A DNA stretch of 64,000 bases, from NCBI RefSeq assembly GCF_000019965.1, contig NC_010571.1, positions 1,860,001 through 1,924,000 of the forward strand, written 5' to 3'. Made by a program: the position numbers and the translations under genes. Within the stretch, counting starts at the first letter, position 1; each line of letters starts with the position of its first letter. The stretch is from Opitutus terrae PB90-1 (GTDB lineage: Bacteria; Verrucomicrobiota; Verrucomicrobiia; Opitutales; Opitutaceae). Positions 31,906 through 40,732 of this stretch are shown here, piece after piece. The notes beneath the pieces are model-generated. The model made no database searches, had not been told where the DNA came from, and was given only the letters and a program-made list of their open reading frames with translations.

Positions 31906-33039
31906 ATGGACAACCCCGCCAGCACCACGGTCGTGCTTGAGGACACCGCACGCCGCGAGCGCGCGAAGGAACGGCTGTACGTCACCTTCCAGTTTGGCGG
32001 CTGGGGCTTCCTGCTCGTGCTGCAGATCCTGCTCCTGCTGTATTTCGGCGGCAAGGAGGTGCATCAGGATCTGCTGGTGGCGATCGCGAACGAGGTCATG
32101 ACGATCGCGATGGCCATGTTGCTGGCGCATTATGCGCGGCCGTTCATCCATCGCCGCGGCTGGAAGCAGCTGGGCTGGCGTCCGCTGATTCCGCGCGTGA
32201 TCGCGACCGCCGCGGTGCTCTCCCTGATCTGGTGTGCCGCGGCCTATGGCGTGGTCTACGGCCTCCTGCAGCAGCCCTGGCCGACGGAAAAATACAGCAT
32301 GCCCGCGCTCTTCGCGGTGAGCTGGGTGCAGGGCACCTCGCTATTCACCGGCTGGCTGTGCCTCTACTTCTTCTATCACCTGTTCGATCGCTTCAACCGC
32401 TCCGAAATCGAGCGGCTGCGGCTCTCGACGCACGTGAAGGAGGCGGAACTGCGCGCGCTGAAGTCGCAGGTGAATCCTCATTTCATCTTCAACTCGCTGA
32501 ACTCGCTGCGCGCGCTCATCGAGGAGAACCCGCCGCGCGCGCGCGAAGCCGTGACGCAGCTCGCGAACCTGCTCCGGTATTCGCTGCAGAGCGGTCAGTC
32601 GGAGACGGTGCCGTTCGAGGAGGAGCTGCGGATCGCGAACGACTATCTCGCGCTTGAACAGGTGCGACACGAGGAACGACTGCGCGTGCGGCTCGACGTG
32701 GCGGAGGACACGCTGTCGCTGCCGATCCCGCCGCTGCTGTTGCAGACCCTCGTGGAGAATGCCGTGAAATACGGCATCTCGCGCCGGCCGGAAGGCGGCG
32801 AGATCGCGATCATCGCGCGGCGCGAAAACGATTCACTGCGGCTGCAGGTGACGAATCCCGGCGAATTGACGGGCGACGTCGCCGCGCCGCCATCGGTGTC
32901 GACGGGCATGGGCCTGCGCAACGCGGCGGAACGGCTGCGGCTGCTCTTCGGCGAGCGCGCCTCGCTGCAATTGCGGGCCGCGGCGCCCGCATTGGTGATC
33001 GCCGAGGCGATCGTGCCCTGCAATCTGGCGAACGCGTGA
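31906..33039 (+). CDS. LytS/YehU-type sensor histidine kinase
   Basis: A 377-residue membrane kinase. Four TM segments come first (FLLVLQILLLLYFGG; VMTIAMAMLLAHYA; VIATAAVLSLIWCAAAYGVVYG; TSLFTGWLCLYFFYHLF). A short coiled coil follows. The His_kinase domain is next, with the phospho-accepting His in VNPHFIFNSLNSLRALI. The C-terminal ATPase has LVENAVKYGI and GMGLRNAAERLRLLFG. It is paired with the LytTR regulator that follows, with stop and start region overlapping or within 5 bp. The signal is unknown. Confidence 0.92.
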   Translation: MDNPASTTVVLEDTARRERAKERLYVTFQFGGWGFLLVLQILLLLYFGGKEVHQDLLVAIANEVMTIAMAMLLAHYARPFIHRRGWKQLGWRPLIPRVIATAAVLSLIWCAAAYGVVYGLLQQPWPTEKYSMPALFAVSWVQGTSLFTGWLCLYFFYHLFDRFNRSEIERLRLSTHVKEAELRALKSQVNPHFIFNSLNSLRALIEENPPRAREAVTQLANLLRYSLQSGQSETVPFEEELRIANDYLALEQVRHEERLRVRLDVAEDTLSLPIPPLLLQTLVENAVKYGISRRPEGGEIAIIARRENDSLRLQVTNPGELTGDVAAPPSVSTGMGLRNAAERLRLLFGERASLQLRAAAPALVIAEAIVPCNLANA

Positions 33040-33044
33040 ACTCC

Positions 33045-33785
33045 ATGAAAGCCCTGCTGGTGGATGACGAACGGCTGGCTCGCAACGAACTGCGCCGGCT
33101 GCTGGGCGCGTTTCCGGATCTGGAGATCGTGGGCGAGGCCGCCAACGGCCGGCAGGCGCGGCAGCTGCTCGCCACGCTCACGCCGGACCTGATGTTCCTC
33201 GACGTGCAGATGCCGGGAGAGAGCGGGATGGAACTGCTGGAGTCGCTCGAGCCGCCGGTGCCGGACGTGATTTTCACGACCGCGTTCGACGAGTTTGCGG
33301 TGAAGGCCTTCGATCTGAACGCGCTCGACTACCTGCTGAAGCCGGTCGATCCGGCGCGGCTCGCGACGGCGATGGAACGACTGCGGGCGAAGCGCGCGGC
33401 CGCGGCGCTGCCGGCGGGCGAGTCCGGCGCGAAGCCGAACCGCGCGCCGCTCGCGGCGGAGGACAAGGTGTTCGTGCGCGAAGGCGATCGCTGCTGGTTC
33501 GTCGAGGTGAAGTCGATCCGGTTGCTGGAGAGCGAGGGCAACTACACGCGCGTGCATTTCGACCAGGCGCAGCCGCAGCTCTTCCGTTCGCTCAACGCGA
33601 TGGAGGAGCGGCTCGATCCGAAGTATTTCTTCCGGGCCAACCGGCGGCAGATCATCAATCTCGCGTGGATCGACAAGATCGAGCCGTGGTTCAGCGGCGG
33701 GCTGCTGGTGCACCTGAAAGGCGGCGCCAAGGTCGAGCTCAGCCGCCGCCAGGCGCAGGAATTCCGCGAGCGGATGAGTCTGTGA
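33045..33785 (+). CDS. LytTR-family response regulator
   Basis: A 246-residue regulator from the ATG at 33045 (MKALLVDDERLARNEL). A GTG at 33036 overlapping the kinase stop is an alternative. The receiver domain has the phospho-Asp in LMFLDVQMPGESG and the Lys in LKPVD. The C-terminal LytTR DNA-binding domain contains LLESEGNYTRVHF and FFRANRRQIINLAWI. Output genes may include the ABC exporter 145 bp downstream (inference). Confidence 0.93.
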   Translation: MKALLVDDERLARNELRRLLGAFPDLEIVGEAANGRQARQLLATLTPDLMFLDVQMPGESGMELLESLEPPVPDVIFTTAFDEFAVKAFDLNALDYLLKPVDPARLATAMERLRAKRAAAALPAGESGAKPNRAPLAAEDKVFVREGDRCWFVEVKSIRLLESEGNYTRVHFDQAQPQLFRSLNAMEERLDPKYFFRANRRQIINLAWIDKIEPWFSGGLLVHLKGGAKVELSRRQAQEFRERMSL

Positions 33786-33788
33786 GGC

Positions 33789-33912
33789 GGCCCGCGAATG
33801 ACGCGAATACACATGAATAGACTGGCACTCACGAACGGTTCTCGTTTTTCGCTACGGCCGGAGTAGCCGCCGCCGCGGCGCGATTCGCGTACATTGGCGT
33901 GATTCGCGGGCC
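33789..33912. repeat. Inverted GGCCCGCGAATNACGC repeat pair
   Basis: The left arm starts GGCCCGCGAATGACGC and the right arm ends GCGTGATTCGCGGGCC. The arms are about 20 nt and imperfectly complementary, 75 bp apart. A second pair with the same word is at 49795-49863. It fills the gap between the response regulator and the ABC ATPase gene. Confidence 0.75.
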
Positions 33913-33930
33913 AGCTACCTTCTTCTCTCC

Positions 33931-34671
33931 ATGATCGAAGCCCAAGATCTCACCAAAACCTTTCGCGACAAAAAGCGCGGGGAGATCCATGCGGTGGATG
34001 CGGTGTCGTTTCGCGCCCAGCCGGGCCAGATCTACGGCCTGCTCGGCGCCAACGGTGCTGGCAAGACAACGACGCTTCGGCTGCTCGCGACGCTGCTGAA
34101 GCCGACGCGCGGATCCGCGGTGGTCGACGGCTACGAAGTGACGCGCGAACCGGAGAAGGTCCGGACGCGCGTAGGTTTTCTGGCGGCGAGCACGGCGCTT
34201 TACGGCCGTCTGACGGCGCGGGAGATGATCGCGTATTTCGGCCGGCTCAATGGCATGAGCGACGCGGCGCTGCAGGCGCGGATCCAGCAGCTCGCCGACG
34301 AGCTGGACATGCACGAGTTCCTCGACCGCCGCTGCGACAAGTTCTCCACCGGCATGAAGCAGAAGACCTCGATCGCGCGGACGCTCGTACACGATCCGGC
34401 CGTGATGATTTTTGACGAACCCACGCTCGGGCTCGACGTGATGACGGCGCGCACGATCGTCCGCTTCGTGCGCGACTGTCGGAGCCGCGGCAAGACGGTG
34501 GTCTACTCGACGCACGTGATGAGTGAGGTCGAAAAGCTCTGCGACGTCATCGGCATCATCCACAACGGCCGCCTGCTGGCCGAAGGCACGCTCGAGCAGC
34601 TGCGGTCGCGCTACGGCGAGACCGACATGGAGGAAATTTTCATCAAGGTCGTCGGCGCCCCCCACTCATGA
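33931..34671 (+). CDS. NatA-like ABC transporter ATP-binding protein
   Basis: A 246-residue ATPase with Walker [15 protein letters not shown], signature [15 protein letters not shown], Walker [14 protein letters not shown] and switch [14 protein letters not shown]. The length and the C-terminal [10 protein letters not shown] segment resemble the NatA Na+ exporter ATPase. It overlaps the permease gene by 4 bp. Confidence 0.92.
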   Translation: MIEAQDLTKTFRDKKRGEIHAVDAVSFRAQPGQIYGLLGANGAGKTTTLRLLATLLKPTRGSAVVDGYEVTREPEKVRTRVGFLAASTALYGRLTAREMIAYFGRLNGMSDAALQARIQQLADELDMHEFLDRRCDKFSTGMKQKTSIARTLVHDPAVMIFDEPTLGLDVMTARTIVRFVRDCRSRGKTVVYSTHVMSEVEKLCDVIGIIHNGRLLAEGTLEQLRSRYGETDMEEIFIKVVGAPHS

Positions 34672-35897
34672 ACTGGCACAACACGTCCACGGTTTACCTG
34701 AAGGAACTGCGCGACATGCTGCGCGACCGGCGCACCTTGATGTCGATGATCGTCATCCCGACGCTCGTGATGCCACTGCTGTTTTTCGCGGTGGGTGCGG
34801 TGATGACGAAGGTGGTGCGGCAAGCCAAGGCCGAGACGCCGGCGGTGATGATCATCGGTGGCGAGGATTCGCCGGGCGTGCTCGCCCAGATCAAGGCCGA
34901 CAGGAAAGTGCGCGTGGTGCCGACGGCCGCGGATTGGAAGCAGCGGATTTCGGATAAAAAGATTCGCGCGGCGGTCGAGATCCCGGCCGGTTTCGAGCAG
35001 GGCCTGGCGGCGGGATCGGCGCCGGCGGTGACCGTCTACACCTACGAAGGCGAAATGAAATCCGGCATGGGTGCAGGCCAGCTCGAACGGATCTTCCGGG
35101 AGCTGCGCGAAAAGACCGTCGAGGCACGACTGTCGGAGCGCGGCGTGCCGCTGGCGTTGACGAAGCCCTTCGAGGTCAAGCGCACCAATGTGGCTCCGCC
35201 GGAAAAAGTCGGCGGCAACCTGATTGGCGGGTTCATTCCGTACATCATCATCATTCTCTGCTTCACCGGCGCGATGTATCCGGCGATGGACCTGACCGCC
35301 GGCGAAAAGGAGCGCGGCACGATGGAGACGCTGCTGTGCAGCCCGGTCAGCCGCGTCGACATCGTGCTCGGCAAATTTCTCATGGTTCTCACCGCGTCGA
35401 TCGCAACGATGATCATGTCGCTGGTGTCGATGGTGGGCACGTTCGTCATCGGCGGCAGCTACTTCGCGGGCAAGATGAGCGGCGCTGGCGCGGCCGGTTC
35501 GGCGAAGCTCGGCGGCGTGATTCCGTTGCTGGATCCGCTCGGGATGGTCGGCGTGTTCACGATGATCCTGCCGGTGGCCGTGCTGTTCTCCGCGGTGCTG
35601 CTGACCGTGGCCCTGTTCGCGAAGAGCTACAAGGAGTCGCAGAGCTACGTCTCGCCGCTGATCTTCGTGGTGTTGATGCCGGCGATGGTGGGCATGCTGC
35701 CCGGGATCGATCTGAACGCCCGGCTGGCGCTCGTGCCGATCCTCAATCTCTCGCTCGTGTGCAAGGAGATGTTGTCCGGCGTCTGGCACTGGAACTACAT
35801 CGCGCTGATCTTCGGCTCGTCCTGCGTCTATGCCGCCGCGGCCCTCTGGCTCGCGGTCCGGATGTTCAATCGGGAGGACGTGATTTTCCGCACCTGA
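34668..35897 (+). CDS. NatB-like ABC-2 permease
   Basis: A 409-residue permease. An N-terminal TM (LMSMIVIPTLVMPLLFFAVG) is followed by an extracytoplasmic domain of about 150 residues, then five TM segments including FIPYIIIILCFTGAMYPAM and TMILPVAVLFSAVLLTVAL. The coupling motif GEKERGTMETLLCSPVSR is diagnostic of the NatB/ABC-2 class. With the upstream ATPase it forms an exporter (Na+, or a lipid or antibiotic). Confidence 0.9.
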   Translation: MNWHNTSTVYLKELRDMLRDRRTLMSMIVIPTLVMPLLFFAVGAVMTKVVRQAKAETPAVMIIGGEDSPGVLAQIKADRKVRVVPTAADWKQRISDKKIRAAVEIPAGFEQGLAAGSAPAVTVYTYEGEMKSGMGAGQLERIFRELREKTVEARLSERGVPLALTKPFEVKRTNVAPPEKVGGNLIGGFIPYIIIILCFTGAMYPAMDLTAGEKERGTMETLLCSPVSRVDIVLGKFLMVLTASIATMIMSLVSMVGTFVIGGSYFAGKMSGAGAAGSAKLGGVIPLLDPLGMVGVFTMILPVAVLFSAVLLTVALFAKSYKESQSYVSPLIFVVLMPAMVGMLPGIDLNARLALVPILNLSLVCKEMLSGVWHWNYIALIFGSSCVYAAAALWLAVRMFNREDVIFRT

Positions 35898-36040
35898 CGG
35901 ACGATTGAGCGAGTTCAGGCGTCGCGAGCGGCGCCTCGATGAATCGGGCGGCGCAGCCCGAAACCCGGGGGGGCGGCTTCGATGGCCTATGCGCTTTGGA
36001 TGTTGGCATTGGCGCGCGAGTTCGTACTTTGGCCAGTCAC

Positions 36041-38494
36041 ATGCGAATAGGTTTGCTGCTGGCGCAAGTCCTCGCCCAGGAAGAGAGCCTTTTTCGGTCC
36101 ACCGTGTTCACGACCGCCGGTGCGGTGGCGAACGCCGTGACGGCGGCTGCGTTCCTCGCGGTGCCCTTCGCGCTTTTCAGCCTGCACCGCAGTGAACGCC
36201 GGCGCCCGGCGTTGCTGGGCGTGGCCGGTGCGGGCGCGGTGGTCGCGGGAATCCTTCACGTGCCCGGCATCTGGAGCGCGGACGCAACGGTGACGCTGCC
36301 GGCGGCGCTCCTGAAACTGTCGGTCGCCGTCGGTGCCACGGCGGGAGTCATGCTGCTTTTCGAATACGCGCGCCGCGCGGCGGCGACGGTCCGAGACGCT
36401 GCGGACCGCAACCACGAGCTCGCGCGCAAGCTGGACGACCTGAGGCGGACGAACGTGACGTTGCAGGCATCCGAGGCGATGTTCCGCAGCTTCCTGGACC
36501 ACTGCCCCGCGCTGGCGTGGATCACCGACGAGGACGGGACGTTCCACTATGTGAGCGAACCGTGCCGACGGCATCACCGGGCCGCAGGCGAATTGCTGGG
36601 GCGGCGCATCACGGACATTTTTCCCGCGGAACGCGCGCAGCGCCATCTGGAGCACAATCGTCAGGTGCTGGCAGAGCAGAAGCTGCTCGAGTTTGACGAA
36701 CCCGGGGAGGGCGGGATCGAACATCGCGTGTTCAAGTTTCCGCTGCGGGACGGGAACGATCGGCGGCTGGTCGCGGGCATCGCCTTCGATGTGACGGAGC
36801 AGCGGCGCGTGCGCGAGACGCTCCGCGATCAATCGGGTCTGCATGCCGCCCTTGGCGAGGCGATGCGGGTGTATTTGGAATCGGGTGACTGGGCGCGGAC
36901 GTTTGCCCTGCTCCTGCGCTGCGCGCTGGTGCAAACCCGCAGTGAGTTCGGCTTCGTCGGCGTAGTGCTCGATCGCCAGCGGCTCCGGCTGGTGGCGGGC
37001 GAGGGCCCCGAGTGGATGCGGCAGGTCAGCCGGGAGTTGCGCGCCGAGCCGGGCGCAAAGGCGGCGAGCGACGTGGATTTCAGCCGGCTGGAGCCGCCGC
37101 TGCCGCGGGCGTTGCGAACCGGCGAGGTGGTGGCGGTGGATCCGCCCGACGGCGAGACGAGCGAACCGGCGCGCGGGAGCTTTTTCGCGCTGCCGATCCT
37201 GCGCGAGAAACAAGTCGTGGGCCTGCTGGGCGTCGGGCGTTCGACGGGACGCTACGACGGCAACTCGCCGGGCCAGTTGGTGCAAATCAGCCAGCAAGCG
37301 GGCGTGTTTTGCGACTGCTACCGGCGGGAACTCCGCGAGGGCGCCCTGGAGGAACAGCTGCGCGTGGCGCAGAAAATGGAAGCCGTCGGCATGCTGGCGG
37401 GCGGCGTGGCGCACGATTTCAACAACCTGCTGCAAGTCATCCAGGGCTACACCGGGATCGCGCTGGAGGCGTCGACGACTATCGCGGAGCGCCGCGCGAG
37501 CCTCGAGCAAGTGCGACACGCCAGCGAACGTGCGACGCAATTGACCCGGCAGCTCCTGGCGTTCGGTCGCCGGCAGAACCTGCAGCAGAGCGATCTCGAT
37601 CTAAACCAAGCGATCCGTGATTTGCTCCGGATGATCCGCCGGCTGATCGGCGAACAGATCACGGTGGACTTCATCCCAGGGCATGAACTCGGGAACCTGC
37701 ACGCCGACCGGAGTCAGATCGATCAGGTGCTGTTGAATTTGTGTTTGAACGCGCGCGACGCGATACGGCAGGGCGGGCGGATCACGATCGAAACGGAAAA
37801 CGTGCTGGTGAACGGCGCGTTTCGCGAGAGTCACCCGTGGGCCCAACCGGGCCGCTACGTGCTGATGACCGTTTCGGACAACGGCGTGGGCATGGATCGC
37901 GAGACAACCACGCGCATCTTCGAGCCGTTCTTCACCACGAAGAACCACGAGAAGGGGACTGGGCTCGGACTGTCGGTGGTGTACGGCGTGGTGAAGCAGC
38001 ACGGCGGCATGGTGCACGTCTACAGCGAGCCGCAGAAAGGGACGACGTTCAAAATCTACCTGCCCATCGTGGAACGATCCGCCACGGTGGTCGGGCCGAA
38101 GCACACGCCCACGCTGGCACGCGGCACCGAAACGATCCTGCTGGCGGAGGACGAGCCGATGGTACGCGACCTGGCGCGGCGGATACTGGCGCGCGCCGGT
38201 TACCGCGTGCTGCTGGCGTGCGATGGCCCCGAAGCCTGTGCGCTGTTCACGCAGCATGCCGATACGATCGCGCTCGCGATCCTCGACGTGGTGATGCCGC
38301 AGTTGGGCGGACGCGAAGTCTACGACCGGATTTCCGCGCTGCGACCGGGGCTGCCGGTGATTTTTTGCAGCGGTTACGCGGGATCGGCGCTCGGCGCGGA
38401 TCTGCCCGGAGGGGATACGCGACGGCTGCTCACAAAGCCCTACGGCGCGGACGAAATGCTTGGCAGCGTGCGGGAAGCGCTCGATCAGCGGTGA
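36041..38494 (+). CDS. Hybrid sensor histidine kinase (membrane-PAS-GAF-HisKA-HATPase-REC)
   Basis: An 817-residue protein from the ATG at 36041 (MRIGLLLAQVL). Domain order is three N-terminal hydrophobic segments, a coiled coil (LARKLDDLRRTN), a PAS domain (FLDHCPALAWITDEDGTFHYV) and a GAF-like region (RTFALLLRCALVQTRSEFGF). HisKA follows with the His in GGVAHDFNNLLQVIQG, HATPase with LNLCLNARDAI and DNGVGMDRETTTRIFEPFF, and a C-terminal receiver with ILDVVMPQLGG. No separate regulator gene is adjacent, so it may relay to a distant partner. Confidence 0.9.
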   Translation: MRIGLLLAQVLAQEESLFRSTVFTTAGAVANAVTAAAFLAVPFALFSLHRSERRRPALLGVAGAGAVVAGILHVPGIWSADATVTLPAALLKLSVAVGATAGVMLLFEYARRAAATVRDAADRNHELARKLDDLRRTNVTLQASEAMFRSFLDHCPALAWITDEDGTFHYVSEPCRRHHRAAGELLGRRITDIFPAERAQRHLEHNRQVLAEQKLLEFDEPGEGGIEHRVFKFPLRDGNDRRLVAGIAFDVTEQRRVRETLRDQSGLHAALGEAMRVYLESGDWARTFALLLRCALVQTRSEFGFVGVVLDRQRLRLVAGEGPEWMRQVSRELRAEPGAKAASDVDFSRLEPPLPRALRTGEVVAVDPPDGETSEPARGSFFALPILREKQVVGLLGVGRSTGRYDGNSPGQLVQISQQAGVFCDCYRRELREGALEEQLRVAQKMEAVGMLAGGVAHDFNNLLQVIQGYTGIALEASTTIAERRASLEQVRHASERATQLTRQLLAFGRRQNLQQSDLDLNQAIRDLLRMIRRLIGEQITVDFIPGHELGNLHADRSQIDQVLLNLCLNARDAIRQGGRITIETENVLVNGAFRESHPWAQPGRYVLMTVSDNGVGMDRETTTRIFEPFFTTKNHEKGTGLGLSVVYGVVKQHGGMVHVYSEPQKGTTFKIYLPIVERSATVVGPKHTPTLARGTETILLAEDEPMVRDLARRILARAGYRVLLACDGPEACALFTQHADTIALAILDVVMPQLGGREVYDRISALRPGLPVIFCSGYAGSALGADLPGGDTRRLLTKPYGADEMLGSVREALDQR

Positions 38495-38610
38495 GCCGAC
38501 CCAGATTTTTTGCAGGGGGGATTCCTTAGGTAAAGCCCCGGTAAAAACCGCGTCATCCGGTAGGCAGTACCCGTAGTTGCGTATACACTGCCGGCCCAGC
38601 ACATCCCGCC

Positions 38611-39213
38611 ATGAATCCGCTTCAATCCAAACCGAGTGGCTCGCCGGCTCTCAAGCTGGCGCGACGCGTGTCCTATGTGACGGATACCGTGGCGCCGGAG
38701 CCGCCGGCGTCGGGCGAACTTGCCGGCGAGTTCGAAGCGTTGCGGGAACGCGAAGCCAACCTGCGCGCCTACGAGGCGAAGCTTCGCGCGTGGCAGGAAC
38801 AGCTCGATGCGGCCGCGCGCGCGCCCGGGTTCGTTCCGCCGCCGACCTCCGCCTCGCTCACGCGCAGTCCTTTCGCCGGCACGCAAAATTCCTTCACCGG
38901 CTCGCGCAACCCTTTCGGGGCGGGCAGCGACCAGGAGATCCACGATGCGTGGGAGAAGTTTCACCGCGCGCGTGCGCTGTTGCAGGCGGAGCAAAACCAG
39001 CTGCGCGACGAACGAATGACCTTCCGGGATCGTGAAGCCGATCTGCAGCGTCGCGAAGCGGAGTTGCAGGCCCGGGAGGCGATCGTGGTCGAACGCGAAC
39101 GCCAGCTCGAGGCGGCCCACGCCGCCGAGGCCGAGAAACCGCAATCCGCGGTGCGGCGGCTGACGCAGGCGCCGTTCCTCGCGGCGCGTTCGGTTTTTGG
39201 CGCGAGCCGCTGA
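38611..39213 (+). CDS. Coiled-coil protein of unknown function
   Basis: A 200-residue, highly charged protein. Two long α-helical heptad regions (FEALREREANLRAYEAKLRA; LLQAEQNQLRDERMTF and onward to REAELQAREAIVVERERQLE) are separated by a Gly/Ser/Phe-rich stretch with a near-repeat (NSFTGSRNPFG). It has no TM or signal. Probably structural or scaffolding; I cannot assign a family. A TATACA at 38582-38587 could be a -10 box. Confidence 0.7.
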   Translation: MNPLQSKPSGSPALKLARRVSYVTDTVAPEPPASGELAGEFEALREREANLRAYEAKLRAWQEQLDAAARAPGFVPPPTSASLTRSPFAGTQNSFTGSRNPFGAGSDQEIHDAWEKFHRARALLQAEQNQLRDERMTFRDREADLQRREAELQAREAIVVERERQLEAAHAAEAEKPQSAVRRLTQAPFLAARSVFGASR

Positions 39214-39401
39214 AGCGGCTCGCGAGGCGCGGCTCCGTTCCGGCCCAGCCACGGGCGAGACGCCCATGCTCGAACAGTGAGACGCGCGCGCGTGTGTCCG
39301 CGGCGACGGATACGTTTTCCCAAATCCGGGAAAACCCTAACTTGCGATTTCCCTAAGATTTCACTTGCGGGCAACGAGGCTCTTCCTCATCACCGGCCGC
39401 A

Positions 39402-39506
39402 GTGAATCTTTCCATCGCCGCTCGCCACGCCTTTTCGTCCATCACGTCCGTGATGGGTACGAAACGCGTCTGGCGCCACGGGTCGGCCCGGCGACGATGG
39501 TCTTAA
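39402..39506 (+). CDS. Candidate 34-residue basic small protein
   Basis: A GTG-initiated frame encodes MNLSIAARHAFSSITSV, then MGTKRVWRHGSARRRWS. It has an amphipathic N-terminal half and a very basic end. An intrinsic terminator begins 47 bp after its stop, and the leader has a 7-bp stem (TTTTCCC with GGGAAAA, 39312-39331). No strong ribosome-binding site is visible at normal spacing, so it may be a small RNA rather than a coding gene. The rest of the 39214-39765 region holds only a degenerate CACGGGC-type hairpin near 39250. Confidence 0.3.
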   Translation: MNLSIAARHAFSSITSVMGTKRVWRHGSARRRWS

Positions 39507-39552
39507 GCGCATAGCGCACTCGCAGTCCAGGAACTGCTGAACCACCGCCGAG

Positions 39553-39579
39553 CCCGACTCCAACCCGAGTCGGGTTTTT
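39553..39579 (+). terminator. Rho-independent terminator with no annotated gene upstream
   Basis: CCCGACTC, loop CAACCC, GAGTCGGG, then TTTTT. A perfect 8-bp stem with a T-run on the plus strand. The nearest confident rightward gene ends 340 bp earlier, which implies a short transcript between 39214 and 39553. Confidence 0.8.
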
Positions 39580-39765
39580 CGTTTTCCATCCACTCACTCC
39601 TCCCACCCAGCACCGCTCAACTCAGTCCATTCTCCTCCCTTTGTCGCTCCTCCGTTCCGACCCAAGCTCAACTCCACCGCCGCGTGCCCCGCTTCCTTTT
39701 GGAAACCGGGAGCCCACGCCGGCCGGGTGAGCGCTGCGGCCCGGAACGGTAAGCAGAAAGTCCCT

Positions 39766-40560
39766 ATGCCCGCACTCGCCGTCGCTCCTCCGGAACTCGA
39801 ACTGCCGTCGATCTCCTTCGTCGGACGTTCGCTCAATGAGTATGCGCAGTTCTTCGCGCTGGATCCCGCTACGCTGCGCGGCAAGGCCGTGCTCGATGTG
39901 GGCGCCGGGGCTTCTTCGTTCGTGGCGGAGGCCTGTCGGCGCGGCGCGGACGCGGTGGCGGTTGATCCGCTCTACGGCGCCGGGGCACACAGGCTCGCCG
40001 AGCGGGTGAAGCTCGACTTCGCGCAGGAGTCCGCGCGGATGCGGGCGCGGCCGCGGCGCTACAAACTCAGCCGGCTCAGCGGTCCGGGCGCGAGATGGCC
40101 GCGTCCGCAGAACGTCTCGGCGCCGCCGCGCTCGCGGGCGTTCTTCTCGTCGTTCGACGAGGCGGACTTCGATCGGCGAGCCGCGGCGCAGCGGTTTCTC
40201 GCGGATTACGAGCAGCACTTCGCGCACGGCCGCTACGTGAGTGCGGCGCTGCCGCAGCTGCCGTTCCTCGACCGCGCGTTCGACCTCGTGCTGTGTGCGC
40301 ACCTGCTGTTCACGCCCGGGGAGGAGTTCGACTTCTCGTGGCACGTGGCCGCGCTGGGCGAGTTGGCGCGGGTCAGCGCATCCGAAGTCAGGATTCATCC
40401 GCTGTGCGGACCCGATGGCCGGCGTTACACGGAGCTCGAGCGGCTGCAACGCGAGTTGCTGACGCGTGGGATCCCCAGCGCCGTCGTGCCGGTGCCGTAC
40501 GAATTCTACGTCGGCGGCTCAACGATGCTCGTGCTCAACCCGGAGGAATCGGCCGGATGA
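39766..40560 (+). CDS. Predicted SAM-dependent methyltransferase
   Basis: A 264-residue protein from the ATG at 39766 (MPALAVAPPELELPS). The SAM-binding motif I is AVLDVGAGASSFVAEA, the acidic ribose-binding end of strand 2 is ADAVAVDPLYG, and motif IV-like FDLVLCAHLLF fits a class I methyltransferase. The C-terminal half has REELTR-like helices and an FYVGGSTMLVL strand. A 60-residue basic insert (RARPRRYKLSRLSGPGARW) follows strand 2. The substrate is unknown. Confidence 0.75.
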   Translation: MPALAVAPPELELPSISFVGRSLNEYAQFFALDPATLRGKAVLDVGAGASSFVAEACRRGADAVAVDPLYGAGAHRLAERVKLDFAQESARMRARPRRYKLSRLSGPGARWPRPQNVSAPPRSRAFFSSFDEADFDRRAAAQRFLADYEQHFAHGRYVSAALPQLPFLDRAFDLVLCAHLLFTPGEEFDFSWHVAALGELARVSASEVRIHPLCGPDGRRYTELERLQRELLTRGIPSAVVPVPYEFYVGGSTMLVLNPEESAG

Positions 40561-40569
40561 TACAAAACG

Positions 40570-40669
40570 GGGCGCAGCGAGCCTGCGCCCCTACATCATC
40601 TTGCGGCAGGCCTCCGTGCCTGCCGTCGGGAGAGAGAAAAAACCGGCAGGCAGAGACGCCTGCCGCTAC
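40570..40669. repeat. GGGCGCAGC hairpin plus GGCAGGC double-hairpin element
   Basis: GGGCGCAGCGAGCCTGCGCCCCTAC occupies 40570-40594, shown here by its arms GGGCGCAG and CTGCGCCC. At 40603-40669 two GGCAGGC/GCCTGCC hairpins carry loops CTCCGT and AGAGAC, the exact complements of the loops at 21872-21941. The element is therefore inverted relative to that copy. Confidence 0.8.
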
Positions 40670-40732
40670 GCGAAAACGGCTACGAAACAGCGTAAAACGC
40701 GCTAGCCGCCCTCCGGGCCGACTCTGTCGGGG

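Noticed and set aside
38485-39267. A 260-codon leftward frame over the coiled-coil gene
   Set aside because: Arg-rich, without a structural pattern. The opposite strand shows clear heptads and a plausible start.
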